Part shown: in pieces, positions 17,257 to 26,534 of the stretch | How the letters are laid out: each line of letters starts with the position of its first letter | How positions within the stretch are numbered: the first letter of the stretch is position 1 | From: Candidatus Heimdallarchaeota archaeon | GTDB lineage: Archaea; Asgardarchaeota; Heimdallarchaeia; JABLTI01 | Length of the DNA stretch: 59,559 nt | Direction: 5' to 3' | Assembly (NCBI GenBank): GCA_030614005.1 | Contig: JAUWKS010000016.1 | Span: 1-59,559, forward strand | The notes under the pieces: generated by a model | Told to the model about the DNA's origin: nothing | The model's input: the letters and a program-made list of their open reading frames with translations, nothing else | The model's database searches: none | Translations under genes and position numbers: made by a program

Positions 17257-19128
17257 TCAGCTATGTTTTGAAATGGCGGCATCATACGCTTCTTTGTATT
17301 CCTTGATAATATTTCTCCAACTAAATAATTCAGATATCTCTCTAGCCGTTTTTCTTGCTTCGCAAACTTTTTCCTTTGACAGACTTGAATGTAGTAAAAT
17401 TACATCCGCTAATTTCTCTGCTGCACTTTCTATTGTCTCTCCTCTTCTTTTCAGCACATGTATACCTAATGCTTCAGCACTCGTTTGTTTATTTATGAGT
17501 AGACCAAAACCAGAAAGATCAGTTGTAACAGCAGGCACGCCAAGGGCAAGTGCTTCTAAAGGAGTCAAACCAAAAGGTTCGTAGACCGATGGATAAATGC
17601 CCATATCACACCCAGCAACAGCATCATAATAATCTAATTCAAGAAGATTATCTCGCTTAGATAAATAAGTTGGATAGAAAATGACTTTCACGTTATCGTC
17701 TTCATTATTTAACAGATTTTGTTGAACTAATGTTTGTAAAATAGTATCTTTTTCATTCAGTTTGAATGGGCAAACAGGTGGAGAGCCACTCGCCTCTTTA
17801 CACATATTCTTTATTTCTAGATCTAGATTCAGTAATTGATTTACTTCCTCTTTCTTAAGAAAATTTTTCAATGTTTTTTCTTCTAATTTTTTCTTATCTT
17901 CAGAACTCGAAAGAGATAACCATTCTTCAATTCTACTCATTGGTTCTCGCAGTATTGCTCTCTGACTTTTAGCTATTGCAATAATTTTTTCGACATTGGA
18001 TTTGATTCCAGCAACAGGAGCAGGAACCCAAATGAAAGCTAAAACTTGCCGAAGGTTTTCGGTACTAGTTTGCAATCGCTCATTAACTACTTTCAGCGCT
18101 GCTATGAAGGTATCAATTCCTTTGTTATGAAATTCATATCGTCCGGAAATATGAACTATTAATAAATTCTCAAAATCAAGATGGTAATAAGGACTGAAAT
18201 AAGCTTCCACAAATCGTCTAATCTTCACTCGAGATAATTGGTTTTTCTCTACTAATTCTTCTTTTCGAGCTAATTTTTCAAAATTGATGCCATTTGGTAT
18301 CACAAAATCAGGTTTTCTTCCGAGTATACATTCAGCTTCTCGAGCAACAGCTTCAGAGACTGTGATTAGTAGATCGGCTTCTTTTGCACAAATAACTTCT
18401 AACTGGTGGGTTCCTTCAACATGATATTGATACGCTTTTTGTGGAGGAATTGTTTCTCCTTTTGCCAAAAAATTATCTACTACTTCATTGATATCTTCCT
18501 CACCCATAGCGATATTTCGACCAAGTTGAGTGGCATGAGTCATAAAAACAGTAGCAACTTTCACCTTATTATGTTTCAGATATAACAATCCCGGTCCAGA
18601 AATCCATTCATGAAAGTGAGTGACAATATCTTTATTCTTAAAACGCGAGGCTTCCAACAATTGAGTGATTAACACTCCTGCAGCCCAACCAAAAGCAACC
18701 ATAGGATCAAAAACCTCAGGCATCCATAAAGAATCTATTTGAAACCAATCCCATAAAGAGCGTTTAATAAGATCTATTTTTCTTTCCGCCTTTCCTGTTA
18801 TTAGTGGAACATCCAACAAATATGAAGGATCAACCAAAAAAGTCTCCACGTTCCCACCACCTATCCATCGACCATATTTAACATCAATCCCTTCTGTTCT
18901 CACTTTACTAATTGCTTCATCGAATTCTTTCGGAAGTTCTAATTCTTCGAAATCATTTCGTGCTTTGAATGAATTATAAAGTCCAATTGCAACATAATTT
19001 CCAGGACCCAATAGTCTTTGCATTTCGGCTGCTTTGGATGCAATAACAGTATATATTCCACCGATTTTGTTGGCTATCTCATTTGAAATTTCAAAGACTA
19101 TTTGACATTCATTTTTTTGAGCAGACAT
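17257..19128 (-). CDS. GT3-family (eukaryotic-type) glycogen synthase
   Basis: A 623-residue glycosyltransferase elongating alpha-1,4-glucan from a sugar nucleotide. It follows animal/fungal glycogen synthase order: FEISNEIANKIGGIYTVI at the start (nucleotide-sugar site), KYGRWIGGGNVETFLVD, VTHFHEWISGPGLLYLK, VFMTHATQLGRN, VICAKEADLLITVSE, RKPDFVIPNGINFEK, HISGRYEFHNKGIDTFI and the C-terminal E-x7-E motif YPSVYEPFGLTPLEALALGVP. This is GT3, not the bacterial GT5 GlgA. The long 330-470 insertion is expected for GT3. The ATG at 19128 is preferred because GGTGA lies five bases before it; ATG 19143 would add five residues. Confidence 0.88.
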   Translation of the reverse strand: MSAQKNECQIVFEISNEIANKIGGIYTVIASKAAEMQRLLGPGNYVAIGLYNSFKARNDFEELELPKEFDEAISKVRTEGIDVKYGRWIGGGNVETFLVDPSYLLDVPLITGKAERKIDLIKRSLWDWFQIDSLWMPEVFDPMVAFGWAAGVLITQLLEASRFKNKDIVTHFHEWISGPGLLYLKHNKVKVATVFMTHATQLGRNIAMGEEDINEVVDNFLAKGETIPPQKAYQYHVEGTHQLEVICAKEADLLITVSEAVAREAECILGRKPDFVIPNGINFEKLARKEELVEKNQLSRVKIRRFVEAYFSPYYHLDFENLLIVHISGRYEFHNKGIDTFIAALKVVNERLQTSTENLRQVLAFIWVPAPVAGIKSNVEKIIAIAKSQRAILREPMSRIEEWLSLSSSEDKKKLEEKTLKNFLKKEEVNQLLNLDLEIKNMCKEASGSPPVCPFKLNEKDTILQTLVQQNLLNNEDDNVKVIFYPTYLSKRDNLLELDYYDAVAGCDMGIYPSVYEPFGLTPLEALALGVPAVTTDLSGFGLLINKQTSAEALGIHVLKRRGETIESAAEKLADVILLHSSLSKEKVCEARKTAREISELFSWRNIIKEYKEAYDAAISKHS

Positions 19129-19312
19129 AGTTTCACCACTCATAACCGATAAATTGGTTGAGGATACTCCTTAGTAGGCATAGGATATCTTGTTTTAAAA
19201 AGAATTACTACTAGACACATTTCTATGGATTTGAGGCGAGTGTTATTTTGGTTTTTTGGGATAAAATTTTAAGGAGAATATACTAGTTTGTTCACAATTG
19301 CAAATTTAACCT

Positions 19313-20689
19313 TTGCAAATAAAAAAGAAAACAATTGTTGAGGAACGCAAATTGAATGGTAAAGAAATTGTCCAAAAAGTTCGTCAAAAAATGAAAGATC
19401 ATCATGAATTATTCGCTCGAGCAATTCCTTTGATTGCTTCTGAAAATATTACTAGTAAGGAAGTAAGAGAAGCAACTTTATCTGATTTCAGTCACAGATA
19501 TGCAGAAGGATGGCCCGGAGAGCGTGTTTATGCCGGATGTCAGCATTTAGATGAAGTAGAGTTTATTTGTATGGATCTCGCCAAAGAAGTATTTGGTGCA
19601 AAATTCGCAGATGTGCGCCCAATATCTGGTGTAGTTGCCAACTTAGTTCTTTATTCTGCATTTACAAATCCAGGAGATATCAGTATGTCCATTAGCATTC
19701 CAGCAGGTGGGCACATATCAACTGGCCCATTACATACCAGTAAAGGAAATTATATGGGTGGTACAGCAGGTGCTGTTCGAGGATTAAATGTAAAATACAT
19801 CCCTTTTGATAGAAAGGGTTTAGTCATCGATGTAGAAAAAGCAGAGGAAGCAATAAAAGAATTGAAACCAAAATTACTCCATTTTGGTGCTTCAGTGTTC
19901 TTATTCCCACATCCAGTTAAGCAACTAGCTCCAGTAGCAAAAGATTTGGGAGCAACGGTAACTTATGATGCAGCACATGTTTCAGGATTAATTGCTTGCG
20001 GACATTTCCAAGATCCATTGGCAGAAGGTGCAGAAGCAATGGCTTTTTCGACACATAAAACAATGTTTGGTCCACAGCATGGATGTGTTGTTTCTTCAAA
20101 CGATGATGAAGAATTTACTAATAAGATTAAGAGAGCTACCTTCCCAGGTATGACTAGCAATCATCATTTGCACAATGTTGCAGGATTAGCAATAGCCCTA
20201 GCTGAGATTAAAGAGTTTGGAAAAGAATATGGTGCACAAGTAATTAAAAATGCGCAATCTTTAGCAAAATACCTTGAAACTGAAGGATTTACTGTTGTCG
20301 CTAAAGATAAGGGTTACACAAAATCCCATACTCTACTTGTTGATGTAAGTCCATTACAAGAAAAATCTGGCCTTGGAAAGGATATCGAAGAAGCCCTTGA
20401 AAAAGCAGATATCATTCTTAATAGAAACTTGCTTCCATGGGATATGTTCGAAGGAAGAAACTATCTAAATCCAGGTGGTATTAGAATGGGTACCTCTGAA
20501 ATTACAAGGTTGGGTATGAAGGAATCTGAAATGAAAGAAATTGCAAACTTTATGCGCAGAGTAGTTATTGATCGTGAAGATCCTACGAAAGTTGCTAAAG
20601 ATGTCAATGCTTTCAGAAGTGCATACCAAAAACTTCACTATTGTTTCAGCTCTAATGAAGATGCTTACAAATTCATTGAAATATATTAA
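19313..20689 (+). CDS. glyA: Serine hydroxymethyltransferase
   Basis: A 458-residue PLP enzyme interconverting serine and glycine with transfer of a one-carbon unit to a pterin carrier. Visible are PLIASENITSKEVREA, SDFSHRYAEGWPGERVYAG, YDAAHVSGLIA, the PLP lysine in FSTHKTMFGPQHG (Lys249), NPGGIRMGTSEITRLGM and FMRRVVIDRE. The 20-residue N-terminal extension and the HKTMFGPQHG loop are like archaeal SHMTs, which may use tetrahydromethanopterin. The start is TTG 19313. GcvH encoded 3.7 kb downstream suggests a link to glycine cleavage, but no GcvP or GcvT is in the window. Confidence 0.93.
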   Translation: MQIKKKTIVEERKLNGKEIVQKVRQKMKDHHELFARAIPLIASENITSKEVREATLSDFSHRYAEGWPGERVYAGCQHLDEVEFICMDLAKEVFGAKFADVRPISGVVANLVLYSAFTNPGDISMSISIPAGGHISTGPLHTSKGNYMGGTAGAVRGLNVKYIPFDRKGLVIDVEKAEEAIKELKPKLLHFGASVFLFPHPVKQLAPVAKDLGATVTYDAAHVSGLIACGHFQDPLAEGAEAMAFSTHKTMFGPQHGCVVSSNDDEEFTNKIKRATFPGMTSNHHLHNVAGLAIALAEIKEFGKEYGAQVIKNAQSLAKYLETEGFTVVAKDKGYTKSHTLLVDVSPLQEKSGLGKDIEEALEKADIILNRNLLPWDMFEGRNYLNPGGIRMGTSEITRLGMKESEMKEIANFMRRVVIDREDPTKVAKDVNAFRSAYQKLHYCFSSNEDAYKFIEIY

Positions 20690-20814
20690 GCAAAATTAGC
20701 CTATTTTAACAACAATGAGGATTTTTTCCTCTTTCTTCTTTTATTTTACAATAAAACCGTTCTGTAACACCCCTAAAAGGGATTTTAAAAGCGACACAAA
20801 ACGTTTCCTTCAAG

Positions 20815-20828
20815 AAAAAGTTTAAATT
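20815..20828 (+). promoter_or_regulatory. BRE/TATA-like element for the histone gene
   Basis: AAAAAGTTTAAATT, an A-rich BRE followed by TTTAAATT, lies about 90 bases before the preferred histone start. It is one of the better archaeal promoter matches in the window. Confidence 0.4.
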
Positions 20829-20915
20829 CAAATCCAAACAATAAAAGAACTACTTAGAAATAATCATTTTATACTTTTTATTAGAAACGAGATGCAATAT
20901 TCTGGTGCTAAAGAT

Positions 20916-21152
20916 ATGACCATTAAACGAACTAAATCCGAATTACCACTGGCGCCTATTGAAAGGATGATCAAAGAAACGACTAATTTACTTGTCTCAG
21001 AGAGTGCTTCTCTTGAATTAAGAAAAGTTATCACAGAGATTATTGAAGAGCTCTCTTTAGATGCTGCAGACCTAGCAATTTTTTCAAAAAGAAAAACAAT
21101 CAAAGATAGAGACATCGCTTTAGCTTACAAAAACAGGAAAAAAGTTCGCTGA
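20916..21152 (+). CDS. Archaeal histone with short basic N-terminal tail
   Basis: A 78-residue histone-fold protein. The signature is ELPLAPIERMIKE (helix 1), SLELRKVITEIIEELSLDAADLAIF (long helix 2) and KRKTIKDRDIALAYKN (loop 2 and helix 3, the conserved R-K-T-[IV]-x-x-x-D-I). Typical archaeal histones have 66-70 residues and no tail; here MTIKRTKS precedes the fold. ATG 20916 has GGTG nine bases upstream; the alternative ATG 20892 would add MQYSGAKD. The protein would dimerise and wrap DNA. The last codons form half of a strong terminator hairpin, so the reading frame and transcription end are interlocked. Confidence 0.92.
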   Translation: MTIKRTKSELPLAPIERMIKETTNLLVSESASLELRKVITEIIEELSLDAADLAIFSKRKTIKDRDIALAYKNRKKVR

Positions 21153-21164
21153 CTGAACTTTTTT
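21138..21164 (+). terminator. Perfect 10-bp hairpin overlapping the histone stop codon
   Basis: AAAAAAGTTC (21138-21147) and GAACTTTTTT (21155-21164) pair perfectly around a 7-base loop, GCTGACT, whose TGA (21150-21152) is the histone stop. The 3' arm is itself a T run, followed by a pyrimidine-rich stretch. This is the strongest terminator-like hairpin in the window. Confidence 0.65.
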
Positions 21165-21208
21165 ATTTCTCTCTTTTTTGTCAACAGTATTTTTCACATA
21201 AAGTTAAG

Positions 21209-21220
21209 CTTTTAAATAAC
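21209..21220 (+). promoter_or_regulatory. TATA-like element for the 536-residue unknown gene
   Basis: CTTTTAAATAAC lies about 90 bases before the ATG at 21305, just downstream of the histone terminator. This suggests the unknown gene is transcribed separately from the histone gene. Confidence 0.35.
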
Positions 21221-21304
21221 GATGTATGGATAATAGTAAAACGATAAGAATGAAACATTCATCATCTTATACAATGAGCAAACTCAGAAGTTTACTAAGG
21301 CGAA

Positions 21305-22915
21305 ATGAATATGTCAAAACGAATAACTATCGACGATTTAGTTTTAATTTTCGGTGAAAAATTTTTCCCTCCTGAAATTGATGAAAAAATTTTGATGAAA
21401 CATTTTGAAGTGGGTTCAAATCGTATTATTGGCGAAAAAACAACTGAAAAATTGAAAAAAGTTCTATTAGCAGCCATCGAAGCAGCAAAAGCAGAACAAT
21501 TCAAAGTTCGTGGAGGAGTGATTAATTCTCCATTTGAAAGATTAAAACCCGAAGCTGTTGCATCAACACGACAATCACCAACTTCGCTTAAAGAAAAACC
21601 TATTGAAAAAGAAATTACTAAAGAAGATAAATATGGACTGAGTTCCATTAAATCGGGATTGGTTTCTAAACGAATAGAAAAAAGAGCAAACGGGCAAAAC
21701 GGTTTAGCTAAAAAATCTAAAGTAGATGAGCAAACCAGTAAAACAAAAGGAGATAATTCTGAGCTTCCGTCTGTTGAAGATTTAACAATACTTTCAGGCG
21801 GTCAAATGGTTCGAGAAGGAGATGAATCGATAAAATTAGTGCAAAAAGAAGTTGCCATACGAGAATATCAAGCTCAAAATGAATCTAGAAGCATTCGTTG
21901 GGGCAAGGAATTTACTAAAGATCGAGTAGGAAAAATTCAGGAAATTAATAATCCATCATACATCTTTCACTCAGATTTATGGCAATTTGAGGAAGCACGA
22001 GAAAAAGCTCCACAACATCGATGTGATATCCTCCAACATGTTGTTTTAGATATGTTAGCAAATAACATTAACGTTGTAATGTTGGAGAATGAATCAGAAC
22101 CGTTTTTCGTTGTTGAGGGTTATGGATTATTGGAATCGAAAGATTCACTAAAAGATAAAGTTAGAATACAAGAGCAAATTCAATTAATGATTATCTCAAG
22201 CGAAGCATGGCAAATTGCTTTGAAAAAACCAGAAGCTATGATAAGAGGAGGAGATAGTTCTAGTATGAAAAGAACACACTCAATTGATATGACAAGTGTG
22301 GTTCCTTTAGCAAATATTCGAACTAAAATTGTAGAACTAGATAATAAATTCAAACTTGAGTTTCAGCAACCAGATGGAGTAGTAGAACAATCATTCAATG
22401 CGCTACAAAATCATCGGAAAAATGTTGTCTGGACCTGCGGTGTACCTACAATCAAAAACTTACGAAAAGCGGTCAATGGACATAGGGCACTCATAGAGAA
22501 TCCGCAAAATTCACTAAATCTAGTCATTGTTGGTGCTAAACAAGCATTTCATCCTATGAAAATTAAATTTGACCCTTCAGGTAATTTCACTATTGAAGAA
22601 TTGTACCCCGGTTATTGTAAAAAACACTCGATTTTGTCTGCAGCAGCATTAAAGGATATTTTTGGTTGTATTCCAGCTATCTATGATTCTAGCACTCTTG
22701 GAACACCTGAAAGTGAAGTAGTGAAAATTGCTGAATCTGTTTATCGTAGATTGGGTTATAGTGCGATTGAAACATTATTTGAACCTGGTTATCAGTTAGG
22801 TAAGCCAAGTGATACTGTCCCTATAAGCAAGCTTGACATAATTCTCCCAATAGCAAGTCACGAAATGCAGAAGCAATTGTTTAATAAAGGATTCAACCTA
22901 GACCAAATTATTTAA
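21305..22915 (+). CDS. Unknown protein of 536 residues with charged linker
   Basis: Not recognised. Residues 1-75 form a compact charged domain (ITIDDLVLIFGEKFFPPEID, then GSNRIIGEKTTEKLKKVLLAA). Residues 75-190 are a low-complexity Lys/Glu/Ser linker. Residues 190-536 look globular, with IRWGKEFTKDRVGKIQEINN, HRCDILQHVVLDMLANNINV, VVWTCGVPTIKNLRKAVNGH, LNLVIVGAKQAFHP and IPAIYDSSTLGTPESEV. There is no membrane segment, P-loop or metal ribbon. The alternating helix/strand pattern of the last 200 residues suggests a Rossmann-like or nuclease-like fold, but that is a guess. An ATG follows two codons later as an alternative start. TiaS is encoded 39 bases downstream, so co-transcription is possible. 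Confidence 0.7.
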   Translation: MNMSKRITIDDLVLIFGEKFFPPEIDEKILMKHFEVGSNRIIGEKTTEKLKKVLLAAIEAAKAEQFKVRGGVINSPFERLKPEAVASTRQSPTSLKEKPIEKEITKEDKYGLSSIKSGLVSKRIEKRANGQNGLAKKSKVDEQTSKTKGDNSELPSVEDLTILSGGQMVREGDESIKLVQKEVAIREYQAQNESRSIRWGKEFTKDRVGKIQEINNPSYIFHSDLWQFEEAREKAPQHRCDILQHVVLDMLANNINVVMLENESEPFFVVEGYGLLESKDSLKDKVRIQEQIQLMIISSEAWQIALKKPEAMIRGGDSSSMKRTHSIDMTSVVPLANIRTKIVELDNKFKLEFQQPDGVVEQSFNALQNHRKNVVWTCGVPTIKNLRKAVNGHRALIENPQNSLNLVIVGAKQAFHPMKIKFDPSGNFTIEELYPGYCKKHSILSAAALKDIFGCIPAIYDSSTLGTPESEVVKIAESVYRRLGYSAIETLFEPGYQLGKPSDTVPISKLDIILPIASHEMQKQLFNKGFNLDQII

Positions 22916-22954
22916 AGAACATCCACTTTTGAGTTCAGTGAGGGTTTGTACATT

Positions 22955-24298
22955 ATGAAAAAAGTGCTACATATTGGATTTGATGATACAGATTCCCTCA
23001 GAGGTTCTTGCACTACACATTTAGCTACTCTTATTATCCATGAGATTTTTGATCAAGTATCATTTCTAGATTTTCCGAATTTGATTAGATTGAACCCAAA
23101 TATTCCTTATAAAACGAGAGGGAATGGCGCAGTTGCTCTTAGAATCGAAGGAGAAGAAAAAAATCTCGAGTATTGCAAAGAAATCGTAATTGAAAAAGTG
23201 AAAAATCTTTCTGAAGTTGATGATGAAAATACAAACCCAGGAATCGCTTTTGTTGAAGATAAAATACCTAAAGAAATTATTGCTCATTCGCAGAGGGCAA
23301 TGTGGGATGTCATCTCAATAAAAGAAGCAGAAGATTTTAGCTCTTTTCCAAATGTTGAGATTATCAAATTCAAATTAGGGAGAGGTATTATTGGTGCTCT
23401 AGGAGCTATTGGAAATCCTTTGAAAGGTGATTTTACTTATGAACATTTGAGTTATCGAGAACCGAAAAATTTCGGTACAAAACGTCTTATCGATAGTGAG
23501 AGTATCTATTCTGCAGATAAGGAAACACCTCTTACTTTCAATAATGTTGATTATGAATACAATTCCATTATGATTCTTCCTAGAGGTGCTGATCCAGTTT
23601 TCACAGGTATCCGGGGGGAAACAGTTGAAGAGGTTAGAAAAGCTTACAGTTTAATTAGACCTTTAGAAAAACTTCCTATGCAAATGGTTTTTCGAACGAA
23701 TCAACATACAAACCAGCACTTTACAGAGAAATTTTCAATAGATAAATTGAAACCTTATATATCCGCCATTGTTGATGCAGAAGTTACAAGTAAACCATTT
23801 TACATTGAAGGAAGTCATCTAATATTCTCTATTGGAGATACTACCGGAAAAATCGATTGTGCTGCTTACGAACCCACAAAACGATTTCGTGGTCAATTAA
23901 GTAAATTGCTTATTGGAGATAAGGTCACTGTTTTTGGAGGAATAAGACCAGCAGAAAAAAATCATCAAATGACAATTAACGTTGAACGTCTAAAAATAAC
24001 TGAACTTGTAAAGAATACTAAATTGGAAAATCCTTTTTGCTCAAATTGCCACGCTCGATTAAAATCAGCAGGAAAAAATAAGGGGTTTAAATGCCCCAAA
24101 TGCTCAACCAAATATCGAGAGTTACTACCAAATGAAATAGAAATCCCAAGAGAATTAAATCTGGGAGAATATCTACCTCCAATGATAGCACAAAGACATT
24201 TAACAAAACCGCAAGTGAGAGAAAATAGAGATAATACTACTACACAAAAACCGATAAAAGATATCAATAGCATTCTAGCTGATTTAGTGAAAAACTAG
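22955..24298 (+). CDS. tiaS: tRNA(Ile2) 2-agmatinylcytidine synthetase (TiaS)
   Basis: A 447-residue enzyme that attaches agmatine to C34 of the CAU-anticodon isoleucine tRNA so that it reads AUA, an archaea-specific modification. The N-terminal kinase-like domain has HIGFDDTDSLRGSCTTHLAT. It is followed by RLNPNIPYKTRGNGAVALR, the ferredoxin-like core with GRGIIGALGAIGN, an OB-fold (GSHLIFSIGDTTGKIDCAAY) and a C-terminal zinc ribbon, CSNCHARL with FKCPKC. ATG 22955 is preferred over TTG 22946 because GTGAGGG lies about ten bases before it. An agmatinase-like enzyme at 31.4 kb also handles agmatine chemistry. Confidence 0.92.
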   Translation: MKKVLHIGFDDTDSLRGSCTTHLATLIIHEIFDQVSFLDFPNLIRLNPNIPYKTRGNGAVALRIEGEEKNLEYCKEIVIEKVKNLSEVDDENTNPGIAFVEDKIPKEIIAHSQRAMWDVISIKEAEDFSSFPNVEIIKFKLGRGIIGALGAIGNPLKGDFTYEHLSYREPKNFGTKRLIDSESIYSADKETPLTFNNVDYEYNSIMILPRGADPVFTGIRGETVEEVRKAYSLIRPLEKLPMQMVFRTNQHTNQHFTEKFSIDKLKPYISAIVDAEVTSKPFYIEGSHLIFSIGDTTGKIDCAAYEPTKRFRGQLSKLLIGDKVTVFGGIRPAEKNHQMTINVERLKITELVKNTKLENPFCSNCHARLKSAGKNKGFKCPKCSTKYRELLPNEIEIPRELNLGEYLPPMIAQRHLTKPQVRENRDNTTTQKPIKDINSILADLVKN

Positions 24299-24405
24299 CT
24301 AATACTGAATCTGGCGTATTAAAACTATTAATTAATACGGAAAATTTTAATAGTATCTTAAAAGTCTCTCTGTTAGTAACTCTTTAGCAAGAGGAGCATA
24401 AATCT

Positions 24406-24846
24406 ATGATTTCTATTGACAAATATGAATTTGACGAAAATCTGTATTACTATACTAAAGGAGATGGGCACGTGTGGGTAAAGAAACTCGACGATGGAAA
24501 AATACGCGTGGGTTTTGATGACTTTGGTCAACAACTCGCAGGGAAAATCCTATTTGTCAGAACAGTATCTCCTGGAAAAGAAAGACCAAAAGGCAAAAGC
24601 TTGGGAACAATTGAAACTGGTAAATATGTTGGAGCAATTAAATGCCCAGTCAATGGAACTGTTGTCGAGATAAATCCCGCAATAAAAGAAACTCCATCAC
24701 TCATTAACGATGATCCTTACGATAAAGGTTGGATAGCAGTTATTGAACCCAGCAATCTTGAAGAAGATCTAAAAGAAGATTTTGTATTTGGTGAAGCAGA
24801 GCTAAAAGAATGGATGAAAAAAGAAATCGAATCACATGTTAAATAA
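24406..24846 (+). CDS. gcvH: Glycine cleavage system H-like lipoyl carrier protein
   Basis: A 146-residue protein: YTKGDGHVWVKKLDDGKIRVGFDDFGQQLAGKI is the H-protein start, and GTIETGKYVGAIKCPVNGTV carries the lipoyl lysine (Lys73), with the family's usual ESVK written ETGK. NDDPYDKGWIAVIEP is the conserved C-terminal hairpin. It could shuttle aminomethyl groups in glycine cleavage, or be an H-like lipoyl-binding protein of another pathway such as sulfur oxidation (LbpA); no gcvT, gcvP or hdr genes are adjacent. Lipoate ligase and a LipS-like protein occur at 40-43 kb. Confidence 0.85.
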   Translation: MISIDKYEFDENLYYYTKGDGHVWVKKLDDGKIRVGFDDFGQQLAGKILFVRTVSPGKERPKGKSLGTIETGKYVGAIKCPVNGTVVEINPAIKETPSLINDDPYDKGWIAVIEPSNLEEDLKEDFVFGEAELKEWMKKEIESHVK

Positions 24847-24928
24847 GTAATCTAATCCTAAATTCTTTTTTCCTTTCCTCTTTTTCACTTTTTATTCTTT
24901 TTCCAATTATGGTTCTTTGACATAATAG

Positions 24929-24937
24929 TTTTAAATA
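24929..24937 (+). promoter_or_regulatory. TATA-like element for the fumarase operon
   Basis: TTTTAAATA lies about 65 bases before the ATG of the alpha subunit gene, at a plausible archaeal distance. Confidence 0.35.
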
Positions 24938-24998
24938 GAATGCTATAGTACATTGTTGTTTATTTTAAACTAAACAGATACGCGAGGAAATAATACCG

Positions 24999-25886
24999 AT
25001 GGAATTCGCACCAATTATTGAAAAGGTTGCATTCAACTTAATGAAATATTCCGCTACTGTTTTACCTGATAATGCTATCAAAGCAATCAAAACTGCTTAT
25101 GAAAAAGAGAAAAGCACTACTGGCAAAGCACAGCTGGGAGCAATCATTAAGAATTTTGAATCTGGAGCCGAAAAGAGTACTCCAATGTGTCAAGATACTG
25201 GTATCCATATTTACTATGTTGAAATTGGAGCAGATTGCCCAATTGATGACCTTGGAAAATTCAGGGAAGCATTGACAAATGCTTCTAGAAAAACCACAAC
25301 AGAAGTACCGATGAGACCAAATGCTGTTGACCCTTTTGGCAGCAATTCTGGGGATAACACAGGAAGATATATCCCTTGGATTAACTGGGAAATCGTTTCA
25401 GGAGATAAAATCAAAATCACTGCCTTTCCAAAAGGTGGTGGAAGTGAAAATATGAGCACAGTAAAAATGCTCAAACCTGGTGTTGGACTCACTGGTGTTA
25501 TGAAAGAAGTGGTTGATTGGATGATCAGTGCTGGTGGTCAACCATGCCCACCAACTGTTGTAGGTGTTGCAATAGGAGGAGGAGCAGATATAGCAATCAA
25601 AATAGCTAAGAAGCAACTAATGAGACCAATAGGTGAACCACATCCACAAAAAGAAGTTGCAGAAATGGAACAGAAACTATTGAAAGCGATTAACACAACA
25701 GGAATTGGTCCAATGGGACTTGGTGGAAATATAACCTCATTAGCAGTTCATATGGATTATGCAATGAGACATCCCGCATCTTTACCCATGGCAATTGCTG
25801 TACAATGTTGGGCTGCAAGACAGTCAGCAGCTGAAATAAGCGCAGATGGCAAGGTAAAATACCTTCATCATGACATTAAGGATTGA
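24999..25886 (+). CDS. fumA: Class I fumarate hydratase, alpha subunit
   Basis: A 295-residue iron-sulfur subunit of the two-subunit class I fumarase (fumarate to malate). The three cluster cysteines are visible: PMCQDTGIH near 62, QPCPPTVVG near 188 and AVQCWAARQ near 272. VEVPMRPNAVDP is represented by EVPMRPNAVDPF, and FPKGGGSENMSTVKMLKPG and GIGPMGLGG are family hallmarks. It also resembles tartrate dehydratase TtdA; fumarase is favoured by general occurrence in archaea. The beta gene follows with only five bases between stop and start. Confidence 0.92.
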   Translation: MEFAPIIEKVAFNLMKYSATVLPDNAIKAIKTAYEKEKSTTGKAQLGAIIKNFESGAEKSTPMCQDTGIHIYYVEIGADCPIDDLGKFREALTNASRKTTTEVPMRPNAVDPFGSNSGDNTGRYIPWINWEIVSGDKIKITAFPKGGGSENMSTVKMLKPGVGLTGVMKEVVDWMISAGGQPCPPTVVGVAIGGGADIAIKIAKKQLMRPIGEPHPQKEVAEMEQKLLKAINTTGIGPMGLGGNITSLAVHMDYAMRHPASLPMAIAVQCWAARQSAAEISADGKVKYLHHDIKD

Positions 25887-25891
25887 GGAAA

Positions 25892-26503
25892 ATGGCAGAA
25901 GTAAGATTAACAACTCCAATATCGGAAGAAGAAATTCGAAAACTCAAAGCTGGAGATACACTATACCTCAGCGGAAAAATGTTCCTAGCAAGAGACGAAG
26001 CACACCTTAGAGCAATTGAAATGTTCGATGAAGGAAAAGAGCTTCCTTTTGATTTCAAAGGATTAGCTGTTTTTCATTGTGGGCCTATTGTAAAACAAGA
26101 TGACACTGGTCAATGGCACGTTGTTGCTGCTGGACCAACAACTTCATCTAGAATGGAAATTTTCCAAGACGAATTCATAGAAAGGTTCAGAGTAAGTGTT
26201 GTTATTGGCAAAGGTGGTATGTTTGAACGTACTACTGCAGCAATGAAAAAATATGGTTGTGTTTATGCTGCATTTACTGGTGGAGCAGCTGTTCTCGCTG
26301 CAGATGGAATCAAAAAAGTGGAAGGTGTCGAATGGTTAGATTTAGGCACTCCTGAAGCTTTGTGGATTTTCGAAGCAGACAATTTCGGTCCTTTAACAAT
26401 AGCAATTGATAGCCATGGTAATAATTTATTCAAAGATATTGCTGATATAGCCGAAAAGAATAGACCAAAAGCTTACGAAATTATTGGTGCTTCAAAAGAG
26501 TAA
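25892..26503 (+). CDS. fumB: Class I fumarate hydratase, beta subunit
   Basis: A 203-residue subunit with the C-terminal fumarase swivelling domain: LTTPISEEEIRKLKAGDTLYLSG, RDEAHLRAIE, FHCGPIVKQ, AAGPTTSSRMEIF and VVIGKGGMFERTTAAMKKYG are all family motifs. ATG 25892 is chosen because GAGG sits five bases before it, inside the alpha stop region; the TTG at 25883 would overlap the alpha stop. The frame ends in a 9-bp hairpin with its TAA in the loop. Together with the alpha subunit this makes the truncated class II fumarase at 9.6 kb redundant. Confidence 0.92.
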   Translation: MAEVRLTTPISEEEIRKLKAGDTLYLSGKMFLARDEAHLRAIEMFDEGKELPFDFKGLAVFHCGPIVKQDDTGQWHVVAAGPTTSSRMEIFQDEFIERFRVSVVIGKGGMFERTTAAMKKYGCVYAAFTGGAAVLAADGIKKVEGVEWLDLGTPEALWIFEADNFGPLTIAIDSHGNNLFKDIADIAEKNRPKAYEIIGASKE

Positions 26504-26518
26504 TTATTTTCTTTTGAA
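26491..26518 (+). terminator. 9-bp hairpin overlapping the fumB stop codon
   Basis: TTCAAAAGA (26491-26499) pairs perfectly with TCTTTTGAA (26510-26518). The 10-base loop contains the TAA (26501-26503). It also faces the end of the convergent GNAT gene at 26535. Confidence 0.5.
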
Positions 26519-26534
26519 CAACCATTTTTTCTTT

